Made by a program: the position numbers and the translations under genes
The notes under the pieces: generated by a model
The model's database searches: none
Told to the model about the DNA's origin: nothing
The model's input: only the letters and a program-made list of their open reading frames with translations
Assembly (NCBI GenBank): GCA_949128115.1
Contig: OX421966.1
Coordinates: 48,977,416-49,041,415 of the forward strand
Source of the DNA: Anaspis maculata
Lineage: Eukaryota > Arthropoda > Insecta > Coleoptera > Scraptiidae
Direction: 5' to 3'
DNA length: 64,000 nucleotides
Shown here: positions 22,911 through 33,476 of the stretch, in pieces
Layout of the letters: every line of letters begins with the position of its first letter
Numbering within the stretch: position 1 is the first letter of the stretch

Positions 22911-23620
22911 ATGAATGAAAAACGGTTTAGTTCATCGTCAGTCAATGAAATTAGCAAAAAAATCAACTAAAATGCATGCAAGAATACCGTGATAAGCAAC
23001 GTGTCGATTTGGAAACAATTTCAATCATTTTGCGACGGAAGACCCTACAAATCGCAAGACAATACACCAACAACAAAACTGGTCGACCGAGTGGCCGACA
23101 TTTCATTCAAAAGACTATGGATTTAATATGAAGAAGCAGAATGGTGAAGGCTATGAGGAAGCCGTGATTAAAACGATGTGGAACAAAACTGCCAAATTGA
23201 TGCAAGAGATGTACTACAACAAATTCAACAAAAGGTTCGACTCTGTCAAATATATCGAATTCAAATCGGCGAGAGATGCTAAAAACACGAAACGGAAGCT
23301 ACTTCAGAAAGAACCCGAAAAAAGGAAGCAAAGTTCTGCAATTTTGAGCAGAGAAGAAATCTTGGAAATGATAAAACAGTACAGACAGTACGCACCGTCT
23401 GGGTTACAGAAAAAGTTCTATCACATCGCCTCCTACGAATTAGCCTGGCGTGGCGGAGAAGGATCTGAATGGTTGGTGCATTATTTCAAAGACGAAACGA
23501 ACAATGCGGGTTTGGCCACGGGAAGAATGGAGTTTAATCCGATATTCTCCAAAACAGCGCACCCGTTTTATACCTTATTTTGTTTATGACGAATGTTGAT
23601 ACGTTACCTTATTTTTGGGA
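22911..23620 (+). pseudogene. Tyrosine recombinase relic (Crypton-like, KIAA1958/DUF3504-type)
   Basis: Reading starts at ATG 22911 (MNEKRFSSSSVNEISKKI), meets an in-frame TAA at about 22968, and changes frame near 23120. It then runs open from 23128 for 153 codons. Recognisable blocks are VIKTMWNKTAKLMQEMYYNKF (N-terminal core-binding region), KKFYHIASYELAWRGGEG with the catalytic-type Arg, and MEFNPIFSKTA. In relatives QGG and the C-terminal H-x-x-R and Tyr box follow; here the sequence diverges after FSKTA, so the active-site Tyr is missing. Crypton and DIRS elements move through tyrosine recombinases rather than DDE enzymes. Assigned by motif memory; the precise family is uncertain. Confidence 0.6.
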
Positions 23621-24275
23621 GTTGGTATAAGTTGGATTTTGATCTCAGGGTGTGGTTGAAGGAAGAATGGAATAACATGATAAAATTGTTTTGGAGACCA
23701 CCAGATCTGAAAGCTATTATTCGGCCTACACATATTTCTTTGAATTTTGTCTTCAGTACTTTTTGGGTCGGCACCTACATTCTACAGTGCCCAGTAAAGC
23801 TACCAGCGAAATGGAAAAGTCAATGACAATAAAAACAGAACGAGAAGCTAGCTGCTGAAGGTTCGTTTCAGACAGAATGGCTGAAAAAGAACTGAAGCTT
23901 TTTCATGTTCTTAGCTTAAGTGTTAGATTGCTTCAGTTAATAATCATAACAGACGGATAGACAGACGCCTGCAACATGGACATACATCATAATTTCACCA
24001 TACACCACTCCTACATGCTCACTTTTATTAGTTTTAGCTGAAACCATTTAATATTTTAGTATAGCTAATTTAATTTGCCTTAGCTTTATTGTTACATTTT
24101 GCGGCTTGGTAAACAAAATTTTTGCAGCGAAGTAATCATGTCACTCCGACATTTGAAAAAAATTGATCTATCAAATTTGAGAGCCTTTTCAAATTGCTTC
24201 TAATATCAGTAATATTTTGGATCTTTATACTGTTTTATTACATACCTACCTACCTTCATTTTAGTTTGTAGATGA
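23621..24275. other. Non-coding stretch between recombinase relic and hAT MITE
   Basis: Nothing supportable. The frame at 23593-23826 may be degraded downstream recombinase sequence, but no motif remains. Confidence 0.5.
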
Positions 24276-25118
24276 CGTCTTTACAGTGGCGCAACTAGGA
24301 TATTTCACAGGCAGGTACGAAAGTTAGAAAAAGGCGCCATTGATCTCTGGTTTTTTCTCAACATTTTTTTTTTAATTTCGACATCAAAAAAAAATTATAT
24401 TCAGAAGAAAAGTTAAAACTAGATCTTCTAAGGACAAAATAATGAGAATACTAAGAATACAGTTGAGATTAACATCCAGTTCCACCAGCGAATTTAATCA
24501 CTGCCAACTAATTGAGGCATTTTCTCTGATGGATTCTAGATCAGTGCTGGTTGACCACGGAAAATGCATACAAGCTGCTGTGGTCCAAACATTTTCCCAT
24601 AATATTTCGTGAACCTTGTGTTTTCAGTGGTCACTAAGCAAATATTCACCAGAGAAATCTCTTAATTAGCTAACAATGAATAAATTCGCTGGTGGAACTG
24701 GCTATTAGTCTCGCTATTAGTCAGTTTTATTTTGTTCAAACAAAAATATTAACTGCATAAGCAGCAAAGGCAGCATGAACATCAAGACTAGAAATACAAT
24801 AAGGAAAAAACAGACGGCATCCAAAATCTAGAACCGAAGCCTTAAGGTAAATAATAAGGTCCTTCAAAACCATTTACCTGATGCCCTTCGTCTTCGTCTG
24901 CAAAATTATCGGGATCTAAAGACGCAAATAAGGAAGCTTTTTCAATCAAATCTATCTATGAAACGTTCCTGAAAAAAAGCATTTTTTTTATTTTATTTTT
25001 TCAATATTTGAAATAAAAATTGATCAAGGCGCCAAAAAGGCGCCTTTACAGGCAAAATCTTCATAGGTAGGTGAGCGCACCCACCTAACCCTCCCCTAGT
25101 TGCGCTACTGCGTCTTTA
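24276..25118. mobile_element. hAT-type non-autonomous element with 8-bp target duplication
   Basis: Termini CAGTGGCGCAACTAGG (24284) and CCTAGTTGCGCTACTG (25110) are inverted copies with one mismatch. The flanks repeat CGTCTTTA at 24276-24283 and 25111-25118. An inner inverted pair (CCAGTTCCACCAGCGAATT near 24478 and its complement near 24685) suggests a composite body. No transposase. Confidence 0.88.
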
Positions 25119-25452
25119 AAATGGCATAATGCCTAAATGCGCCTCGACAAACAAATAAATATTTAGAAAAAACGTGTGGCAAGTCTTTAAACCAATCCTG
25201 AGCCTTAAAAATATAATTCACCAACGTAAATTTCACGCAGATTTATTCGAAAAACTTTTTTTCTGTAGGTATCTACCTGCAGGTACTTATACCTATCACT
25301 TATATTATTCTTATATTCAAGATAACACTTTGTAGAGGTTCGCGTTGCAAACTATTGCAAATTGAGCAATTTCCATATCGTCACAAATACGCATTTTCCC
25401 ATCACGCCTCTAAATGAAAATAAGTACCATGAAAATTTTCAAAATGTGTCCA

Positions 25453-25643
25453 AGTTACATCAATGCCACTGCCGCACTAGTGCAACGTCAGCACTGCAGA
25501 ATCAGCACTTCCAGATTTATTATAATAGAAACGCTTTGTAGTAGCATTCATTCTTATTATATACGCGTAGAAGCTTAAATGTACGTTCTTTAGTAATTAA
25601 AATATTTTTTAAAAACGTTTGTTCGGTCCCAATTGATATAATT
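25453..25643 (+). repeat. Errantivirus 5' LTR
   Basis: 191 bases from AGTTAC to AATT, identical to the 3' LTR at 35202-35392. It is flanked by the 4-bp target duplication TCCA (25449-25452 and 35393-35396). The AGT...ATT ends rather than TG...CA are usual for errantiviruses. Identity of the two LTRs implies recent insertion or gene conversion. Confidence 0.95.
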
Positions 25644-25660
25644 GGCGCAGTCGGTAGGAT
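25642..25660 (+). other. Primer binding site, tRNA-Ser type
   Basis: TGGCGCAGTCGGTAGGAT directly abuts the 5' LTR. TGGCGCAGTCG is complementary to the 3' end of insect serine tRNA, the primer used by ZAM/297/17.6-like elements. Confidence 0.75.
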
Positions 25661-25830
25661 TACTGGACATTTTTCATCGCGAAAATTGTTTGTTTCAACA
25701 ATTAATCCAGTAAACCTGTGCTCTCTCGATTCATCGCGAATCGCAGTTAAAAAAGGACTCTAGTGGCATTCCAAACATCGAATAACCACCGGCCCTTTTG
25801 AGACATCCCAGAGCTACCGACTACACACAG

Positions 25831-25859
25831 ATGCAACTCCAGTTCTCCGGATTTCTAGG
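25831..25859 (+). CDS. Leader exon of the spliced env mRNA
   Basis: An ATG at 25831 is followed by nine codons and two bases, then a strong donor GG|GTGAGC at 25860. In unspliced RNA the same ATG gives a 10-codon upstream frame ending at TGA 25861-25863. If spliced to the acceptor TTGTTGCAG|G at 33413, the phase (2+1) matches exactly. The ATG would then supply the start of a hydrophobic signal sequence for Env. This is the known errantivirus layout; use of these exact sites is inferred. Confidence 0.6.
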
Positions 25860-25886
25860 GTGAGCGATTTTTCTGATATACAGTTC

Positions 25887-27125
25887 ATGTCTGAAATCGA
25901 AGGATTAATCGAAAGAATCCAACAACTAAATATCGACCCCCCTGATCCCGAGATTTTCAATATAAATACAAGTTTAACCAATAATCACTTGATTCCAACT
26001 AATAATAGTAACAATACTTCAATAATAATGAATCCAGCGCAAAATCCTCCTCAAGGAGTCGGGCAACAGCCTCCGCAGCAAGTAGTTGGGGTTGCGATGC
26101 AGTTTAAACCTGAATACCTGAACTGCGTACCCCTTTATGATGGCAACCCCAACGAATTGAATAATTTCTTGACTGCAGCGGCATCCATAATAGATACCTT
26201 TATTGACCAAAACAACCCGCAATGTTTTCAAAATTTATTCATTTTAAAATCGTTGATGAATAAGTTGACGGGAAATGCAAAGATAGCCATAAATATATCA
26301 TCCGTGGAAACATGGGACGACCTTCGCGATACTTTATCGCGGAACTTCAGCGACTTACGGGACGAAATATGCTTAATAAGGGATTTAGTTCTCAGTAAAC
26401 AATCCAGCGAAACCAGCCTGCATTTTTATGATAAAGTGGTGGGATTGTTGAACTTGCTTTGCTCATATGTCACGATGCATGAACCAACTGCGGAAGGTCA
26501 AGTTATTAAAAAGGAATTGTATAATAAGTTAGCGCTGAAGACGTTCCTCGCCGGTCTGAGAGAACCCCTTGGAAGCGGAATTCGGGCCATGAGGCCTCCA
26601 GATTTGCAAACCGCCCTTCAATACATTAATGAAGAAAACAATGTGAAATATTACCAGAAATCTTCAAATTCAGGTGGTCAAACTCCACAAAGTTCAAACT
26701 CAAATACATTTAAGCAAAACTTCCCGTCTCAGCCAATCAATGTACAGCCGCGGCAAATACAGAGACCCAAATTCTTCACAAATAATGCACAATCTTTCAG
26801 AAACCCTAAACCGCAAAATTTTAGACCGAATAATTTCCAAAATAATTATCAAAACAGGGACCAGAATGTTTTCAAACCGAACCCGAATTACAGACCATCT
26901 ACGCCGCCGGTACCCATGAGTATAAGTACCAGGCAAACCCAACAGAGACCACCGAATTTTACCCAAAATTACAGACCTAATAATAATTACAACTCTCAGT
27001 TCCACCATAACGAAACTCAAGATATCCCAGAAACTAACGGACCAACTAACGGACCTAATCATCAATATGTAGAGGAGGACGAAAATTTTTTAATGCCGGC
27101 CTCAGCGACGGAATTGAACAAGTAA
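25887..27125 (+). CDS. gag: Errantivirus Gag
   Basis: About 412 residues from the first in-frame ATG (25887); the frame is open further upstream to the env donor, so that ATG is the most likely start. The protein would form the particle. The middle third has the Gag capsid-like region (PLYDGNPNELNNFLTAA, ETWDDLRDTLSRNF, KTFLAGLREPL). The C-terminal third is Asn/Pro/Gln-rich, with no CCHC zinc knuckle, as usual in errantiviruses. It ends at TAA 27123-27125. A slippery site lies 31 bases before the stop, and the protease frame is entered by -1 slippage. Confidence 0.85.
   Translation: MSEIEGLIERIQQLNIDPPDPEIFNINTSLTNNHLIPTNNSNNTSIIMNPAQNPPQGVGQQPPQQVVGVAMQFKPEYLNCVPLYDGNPNELNNFLTAAASIIDTFIDQNNPQCFQNLFILKSLMNKLTGNAKIAINISSVETWDDLRDTLSRNFSDLRDEICLIRDLVLSKQSSETSLHFYDKVVGLLNLLCSYVTMHEPTAEGQVIKKELYNKLALKTFLAGLREPLGSGIRAMRPPDLQTALQYINEENNVKYYQKSSNSGGQTPQSSNSNTFKQNFPSQPINVQPRQIQRPKFFTNNAQSFRNPKPQNFRPNNFQNNYQNRDQNVFKPNPNYRPSTPPVPMSISTRQTQQRPPNFTQNYRPNNNYNSQFHHNETQDIPETNGPTNGPNHQYVEEDENFLMPASATELNK
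27086..27092 (+). promoter_or_regulatory. -1 ribosomal frameshift heptamer (U UUU UUA)
   Basis: T TTT TTA lies in Gag phase (AAT TTT TTA) and fits the X XXY YYZ rule. After a -1 shift the frame stays open from here into the protease. A downstream structure was not tested. Confidence 0.7.
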
Positions 27126-27802
27126 CCCTTAATCATAGCGAAGAGCATACAAATCAATTACCGTATGTTATCTTCCCAAATTTTAAAGACTTGAAGTTTT
27201 TGATAGACACAGGTGCTAGTCAATCCTTTGTTGATCCGGATATTGCAGAGCAGATTTTCCCAGACACCATTCAATTCGATCCATTTATTGTATCAAACAT
27301 GTTTTCAACCTCGGCGCATAAATATAGCGGATGGATGGAAGTTCCCTACATATTTAATCGCCCAGGTGAATTTATGAAATTTCGATTATTCAAATTCCAT
27401 AATATCTTCAAAGGACTAATTGGCTTGGACAACTTGCAGTTTTTAAATGCGACTCTGGATTTCAATAGTCAAACACTGGTGACTCCGTTTGGAAACCTGA
27501 AAATTCATTTTCATAATATTCCCCAAAAACAAATTAATACCTGTTCAATAATCCCTCGTTGCGAACAAATTGTCAAGGTAAGAACCACCATCGCCAATGG
27601 TGACATCATCATTTCCCATGTATCATCACATGGCTGTGAGATCCCAGAGTGCTTGACTACTGCAAAAAACCATGAAGCCTTCGTAACGGTTATGAATAAA
27701 ACGGAACAACCCGTCAACCTCGACTTTTCTGAACCGCTTTATGCAGAACCTCTCGAATCCGAGCCGATTGCTCCTGAAGATTTTCAGAAAAACTCAATGT
27801 AA
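27093..27802 (+). CDS. pol: Errantivirus protease region of Pol
   Basis: This frame is entered by the -1 shift, with no need for its own start. The aspartic protease core FLIDTGASQSFVDP has the catalytic DTGA at 27206-27217. A hydrophobic LIGLDNLQFLNATL stretch matches the second protease half. It would cleave the polyprotein. The frame stops at TAA 27800-27802, yet the same frame continues without another stop through a 63-base bridge (27803-27865) into the RT. The TAA thus looks like a single nonsense change rather than a natural end. Confidence 0.82.
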
Positions 27803-27865
27803 TACTCTAATTTCCATAACTTTGAACACAAACAATGCAATCAACCCAAAATTCGAACTGAACAC

Positions 27866-30800
27866 ATGAATGCTGAGGAAAAAATTGCCATTGAAAACCT
27901 TGTAAAAGAATTTTCTCATATTTTTTATGATGAAGATACCCCTTTAACTTTCACAAATGCGATCAAACATCAAATTAAAACATCAGACGAAATGCCAGTA
28001 TATTCAAAAACTTACAGATACCCTTTCGTCCATAAAAATGAAGTAAAAACACAAATTCAAAAGATGTTAGACCAAAAAATCATAAGACCCAGCAGTTCGC
28101 CATGGAGTTCGCCGATCTGGATAGTGGCAAAGAAACCTGACGCCAGTGGTAGACAAAAATGGCGTATTGTTGTCGACTACAGGAAGTTAAATGAAAAAAC
28201 TATCGACGACAGGTATCCATTGCCAAACATCTCAGATATTTTAGACAAACTGGGACGTTGTCAGTACTTCACCCTGTTAGACCTGGCTTCCGGTTTCCAC
28301 CAAATTGAAATGGCCCCGGAAGACATTCAAAAGACCGCATTTACGGTCGAAAACGGGCACTATGAGTACCTACGCATGCCCTTTGGGTTAAAGAACGCTC
28401 CGGCGACCTTCCAGCGCGTTGTAGAGAATATATTACGCGGGTTACAGAATGAGCTTTGTCTAGTCTATCTAGACGACATAATCATCTTCAGTGTGTCACT
28501 TCAGGACCATTTGGTTAACCTAAAACAAGTTTTTCAACGATTAGAACAAGCGAATTTCAAAATTCAACTGGACAAGTCCGAGTTCCTAAGAAAAGAAGTA
28601 AATTACTTGGGTCATGTTGTCACACCCAATGGCATTAAGCCCAATCCAGAAAAGGTTAGGGCTATTCAAAATTTTCCCATCCCAAAAACGCCAAAGCAGC
28701 TAAAAGGATTTCTAGGGCTCTTGGGCTACTATAGGAAGTTCATCAAAGACTTCTCGAAACTCACCAAGCCATTGACTAAATGTTTGAAAAAAGATGCCAC
28801 AATTACCCATAATGAAGAATTCTTGTCTTGTTTCGACACATGCAAAAAGGTATTGATGAACGAGCCCATCCTTCAGTATCCTGATTTTTCTAAAACGTTT
28901 AACCTGACCACCGATGCGAGCAACGTAGCCATTGGAGCCGTTTTGTCTCAAGGGCCCATTGGTAATGACCTGCCCTTGGCCTTTGCATCACGAACTCTCA
29001 ATGATACGGAACAAAACTACTCCACGATCGAAAAGGAACTTCTGGCAATTGTGTACGCCGTGAAGTACTTTAGGCCCTATCTCTTTGGGCGTAAGTTTAA
29101 TATTATCACTGATCACAAACCCTTGATATGGTTATTCTCCCTCAAGGAGCCTAACTCCAAACTGGTCAGGTGGCGCCTCAAGCTCGAGGAATATGATTAT
29201 AAAATCATCTTTAAAAAAGGAAAATTGAATTCCAATGCAGACGCTCTATCTCGCATAGAAATCAATATCAATGAAACCAATATACCTCAGAATATTCATG
29301 ATTATATCAGAGAATTCAATGACGAATTAGAAAAAGCCTCTCTAATCGCCAACAAAGACGAACAATCAGAGATCGGTATGCCTTCGACGTCACAAAAAGA
29401 AAAATCAAACCAAATCAAAATTTTGAATGGAAACCTTTTTGACGCCCCCGAACATTTCTCCCTTGCTCACTGTATTTCTCAAGACCTTATAATGAACAAA
29501 GGGATCGCAGTTCAGTTTCGAACAAGATTTAATCATATATCGACTCTAACAAAACAACGTAAAGAAGTTGGAGAAGTCGCCTGCTTGAAACTCCCTTCTA
29601 GATACGTTTATTATATGATCACGAAGTCTAGTTACCATGACAAGCCTACCTACGAAAATCTGCAAGAATCACTCACCTATTTAAAAGATCTCTGTTTACG
29701 ACATAATGTTAAAGATCTTGCTATGCCAAAAATTTCTTGTGGGCTTGATGGCCTAAAATGGGAAAGAATATCCCAAATGATCGAAACCACCTTTCGGAAC
29801 ACTCCCGTCAATATACGTATTTACATTCTTAACGAAACCGAGCCCGAAATCGTACCAACAATAGCTATAGACGAAACCGATGATCAAACCCCCGAACCAG
29901 TTGTTATAGATCGCGACCACGAAAACGACATCCAGCAGGTACCTGAACCTGATGACACATTACCAGAACCTGATGACCCATTACCAGAACCTGACGACCC
30001 ATTACCAGAGCCTGAAAATGATGACGGTACTCAGCATTCTAATGACCAAGAAAACCCTATTGTTGAAATTCCGATATCTGATGATATATTGAATAAAGGT
30101 CAAAATCAAATTGAAATCGAACTGGTCAATCACTCTCCAGCTCGAACCAAAATTATAAAGCCGTTCCCAAACAGACAGAGATTACTTGTCCAAATCGATA
30201 AAAATAATTTCGACACCGAAATCATTGACTTTATAAGGGAATACATCGTACCCGAAATAACTTATCACATGATCTTTGATCCCCCAGAAGCATACTATTC
30301 ATTTTGCGAGACAGTGAGGAAAACATTCAAGTGGCCCCACTATAAATTCATTTGTACAAAACGAAAATTGATAGATGTAGAGGAAAACCAAATACCTGAA
30401 GTACTACGAAGATATCACGAGAGCAAGACCAACCATCGCGGTATAAATGAAACAGAGGCAAAAATTAAAAGTCTTTATTATTGGCCTAACATGAAAAGTT
30501 CAATTCAGACATACATAAATACCTGCGATATCTGCCAACGTACAAAATACGAACGCAACCCCTTGAAACTGGGAATCAACCTAACACCCACAGCAACTAA
30601 ACCTTTCGAGACGATACATATCGATACGATAACGATTGATAAGGGAATATTTCTCACGATCATAGATGCATTCTCGAAATACGCTCAAATCTATAAGATA
30701 CAAAGTCACAACTCAATCGATATAATTCAGAGCCTTCTGAAATTCTTTTCACACCTTGGAATTCCAAAGATGATAATTTGTGATAACGGCACAGAGTTCA

Positions 30801-31321
30801 AAAACACAAATTTGAAAGAACTACTTGAATTACATAAAATAAAAATTCATTTCATCACTCCTGAAAATCCACAATCCAACGGCATGGTAGAAAGGTTACA
30901 CAGTACACTGTTAGAACACATTCGGCTGCTCAACGAACAATTCCCAGCTGAAGATTTGAAGACTAAAACTCTTTTCGCAGTTCTTGCCTATAACCATTCT
31001 ATACACACCTCAACTGGCAAAAAACCTATCGAAATTGTATCTGGCCACCTAGAATTAGACGACCCTTTTGACATAAACTGCCAAAAATTACTGACTAGTA
31101 ATTATGTTCAGAATCACAAAGAAAAGACCAAACTGTTATACCGTGAACTCAATGACAGGCTACAAGAAAATAAAACTAAAACCTTATCAAGACTTAACAA
31201 AGACAAAGAACAAATCGAACTTGACGCTGAACAAGCTATTTACCCTAATAGCTCGGCTGTTAAGAGGAACCACCTTGCATTTTCGAGACAAGCGACGAAA
31301 TTTGACACACTTGTTCACTAG
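27866..31321 (+). CDS. pol: Errantivirus Pol: RT, RNase H, macrodomain, integrase (tail replaced)
   Basis: 1151 residues from Met 27866, in the same frame as the protease. Domains in order: RT (about 40-240, catalytic YLDD at 201-204); RNase H (about 345-470, TDAS with D350); a macrodomain (about 515-660) of OARD1/TARG1 type; and an acidic linker with repeated LPEPDDP (about 692-720). The integrase follows, with its H2C2 finger from H851 and catalytic D920, D973 and E1009 (35 residues between the last two). In the macrodomain GNLFDAP, AHCIS, GIAVQF, ITK (K587), KPTYENLQ and CGLDGLKW (D628) are clear. K587 and D628 match the residues that act in deglycohydrolase of the OARD1 family. The last 19 residues come from an inserted foldback, so the true integrase tail is lost from this frame. 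A macrodomain here is unusual; the other domains are standard. Confidence 0.85.
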   Translation: MNAEEKIAIENLVKEFSHIFYDEDTPLTFTNAIKHQIKTSDEMPVYSKTYRYPFVHKNEVKTQIQKMLDQKIIRPSSSPWSSPIWIVAKKPDASGRQKWRIVVDYRKLNEKTIDDRYPLPNISDILDKLGRCQYFTLLDLASGFHQIEMAPEDIQKTAFTVENGHYEYLRMPFGLKNAPATFQRVVENILRGLQNELCLVYLDDIIIFSVSLQDHLVNLKQVFQRLEQANFKIQLDKSEFLRKEVNYLGHVVTPNGIKPNPEKVRAIQNFPIPKTPKQLKGFLGLLGYYRKFIKDFSKLTKPLTKCLKKDATITHNEEFLSCFDTCKKVLMNEPILQYPDFSKTFNLTTDASNVAIGAVLSQGPIGNDLPLAFASRTLNDTEQNYSTIEKELLAIVYAVKYFRPYLFGRKFNIITDHKPLIWLFSLKEPNSKLVRWRLKLEEYDYKIIFKKGKLNSNADALSRIEININETNIPQNIHDYIREFNDELEKASLIANKDEQSEIGMPSTSQKEKSNQIKILNGNLFDAPEHFSLAHCISQDLIMNKGIAVQFRTRFNHISTLTKQRKEVGEVACLKLPSRYVYYMITKSSYHDKPTYENLQESLTYLKDLCLRHNVKDLAMPKISCGLDGLKWERISQMIETTFRNTPVNIRIYILNETEPEIVPTIAIDETDDQTPEPVVIDRDHENDIQQVPEPDDTLPEPDDPLPEPDDPLPEPENDDGTQHSNDQENPIVEIPISDDILNKGQNQIEIELVNHSPARTKIIKPFPNRQRLLVQIDKNNFDTEIIDFIREYIVPEITYHMIFDPPEAYYSFCETVRKTFKWPHYKFICTKRKLIDVEENQIPEVLRRYHESKTNHRGINETEAKIKSLYYWPNMKSSIQTYINTCDICQRTKYERNPLKLGINLTPTATKPFETIHIDTITIDKGIFLTIIDAFSKYAQIYKIQSHNSIDIIQSLLKFFSHLGIPKMIICDNGTEFKNTNLKELLELHKIKIHFITPENPQSNGMVERLHSTLLEHIRLLNEQFPAEDLKTKTLFAVLAYNHSIHTSTGKKPIEIVSGHLELDDPFDINCQKLLTSNYVQNHKEKTKLLYRELNDRLQENKTKTLSRLNKDKEQIELDAEQAIYPNSSAVKRNHLAFSRQATKFDTLVH

Positions 31322-33245
31322 ACCCTACTTTTCGATTTAAGAAATGTTGCCACCATCTGCGGTCGTGTAGACACTTTATACAGGGTTCAGTAGAAAAAAT
31401 TTGTTGAAAAATCGTAAATCGTGAACCATAACCGGTGAACGTATGTAAATCAGGATATTGATGACTGATTCCATGCCCATGGAGATGCTGTAAACAGTTT
31501 TGAAATATCTTGAGGCGTTTCCGAAATACTTTGGAAGAAGTGAAATTTCTTCAACTTTTTCTTTTTCCAATAAATCAATTGTTTTTGGAGATATTGAGCT
31601 GCAACTTGATATTCCGGCAAACAAATATGTTTTCAATGAAACGCGATGTGGAGCCATCGACAAAGCCTGCTAGATTCGAAACTAAAATCTTCAATTTTTT
31701 TTTCCATCATGAGCGCCATCTTCAAAGTGCCCTTCGTGAAATTGTTGAAAAAACAACAGGTAACGACTTTATTGGACACACACGATGTTTCATCATGAAA
31801 AACCAGGTACTCAATTGTGGCAATGACCTCTTCGCCCAAGAAACGTTATCAAGTTCAGTTTTCTTGTTTTTCCTCAACTTACGTGACAGTCATGACCAAA
31901 TAAAACTTTGGATCAAATGAATGTTTGCTATATTTTAGTCAACATTGTTTTGCAACGTCAGTCACCAAATTTCATCATCATCAGTCGAGTGGTGTTCTTT
32001 TGGCAAACAGTTGAACAAAAAGTTACTCAAATATTTGTAAAAAGGGCAAAAAATGCAGGGTCACCTTCTGCCCTCAAACCTGATTAAAGAAAATATGTAC
32101 CCAAAAGTGCTACCAACTGATACTGAAATGATTCGGAGGAATGTGCAAGCCAAGCTCAAACTGATTGTTACATTTTAGTTCGCAGGAGGGACGTGAAAAG
32201 CGTTGCTACAGCTTATATTTGAAGCGTTTCTGGCAATATTCAACAAAAAACGCTTCAAATATTAAGCTGTAGCAACACTTTCGACGTCCCTCCTGCAGAA
32301 GTAGGATGGAAAAATCCAATTCGGTTCAACTTGAAACTACAGCAGACATTCCTCCGAACTTTTTCAGTATCAATTGGTAGCATTTTTGGTGGAAAATTTT
32401 CTTCAATCTGGTTTGAAGGGACGACGTGACCCTGCCGTTTTCGTTTTTTTCACTAAAGTCGAAGCAAACTTTTTGTTCAACTGTTTGCCAAAAGAACACC
32501 ACTTGGTTGATGATGATGAAATTCAGTGACTGGCTGCACAAAATAATGTAGATTATAATGTGGTCAACATCTTATCGATCCAAAGTTACATTTGATGATG
32601 GTTATCACCTAAGTTGAGAGAAATCAAGAAAAACTAACTTGATAACGTTTCTTGGCCAAAGAAATAATTGCTGCAATTCAGGACCTGGTTTTTCATGATA
32701 AAATGAACGCGTGTGTCCAATAAAGTCGTTACCTGTTGTTTTTTCAACAATTTCACAAAGGGCAATTTGAAGATGGCGCTCACGATGGGAAAAAAGTTGA
32801 AGATCTTAGTTTCGAATCTAGCAGGTTTTGTCGATGGCTTCACGTTGCGTTTCATTATAAACATATTTGTTTGCCGGAATATCAAGTTGCAGCTCAATAT
32901 CTCCAAAAACAACTGATTTATTGAAAAAATAAGAAAGTTGAAGAAATTTCACTTCTTCCAACGTATTTCAGAAACGCCTCAAGATATTTCAAGACTGTTT
33001 GCAGTACCTTCATGGGCATAGAATCAGTCATCAATATCCTGATTTACATACGTCCACCGGTTATGGTTCACGATGTACGATTTTTCAACAAATTTTTTCT
33101 ACTGAACCCTGTATAAAGTGTCTGCGCGATTCACGCAGATGGTGGCAACATTTCTTGAATCGAAGAGTAGGGTCTAGTGAACAGGTGTGCCAAATTTTGT
33201 CGCTTGTCTCGGAAATGCAAGGTGGGTCCCATTCATGTCGCTTAA
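31260..33245. mobile_element. 2-kb foldback inserted in pol at TTAA
   Basis: The body (31264-33241) has two arms of roughly 950 bases that are inverted copies; one shared block is CACCTTGCATTT...GACAAGCGAC, another the ACTTTATACAGGGTTCAGTAG block. Both flanks read TTAA (31260-31263 and 33242-33245), the target of piggyBac-like elements. The outermost about 10 bases are missing from the left arm. It contains no transposase and interrupts the integrase C-terminus. It must be younger than the errantivirus insertion unless the whole family carries it. Confidence 0.75.
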
Positions 33246-33476
33246 CGTCCGGACTATAAGGAAACTAGACGGGTGACCAAAACCCAAAATAAATTCAGGC
33301 CACCCATAAAACCCGTTGCAGTTGATAGGAACAAACATGTTATTGCCACAAAACAACGCAAATATCACATGAGAAACATTAAGCGACCATTAAAGATCAA
33401 TAAATTGTTGCAGGTTCGCCCTACTGCTCATGGTATTGATAACGACCACGAGTCCGGTAGAGATACGGAACCTTAA
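33246..33476 (+). pseudogene. Displaced integrase C-terminal tail of Pol
   Basis: From about 33252 the plus strand reads a basic stretch, RRVTKTQNKFRPP, then KYHMRNIKRP, ending at TAA. This fits the C-terminal end of errantivirus integrases (the RxxH..NIKR pattern). It lies just past the foldback and is cut off from pol by it; the frame is also one base out relative to the pol frame before the insertion. Confidence 0.6.

Noticed and set aside
29408..29845. A host OARD1 gene rather than a domain of Pol
   Set aside because: The segment is in the uninterrupted pol frame between RNase H and integrase, with no exon signals, so it belongs to the element.
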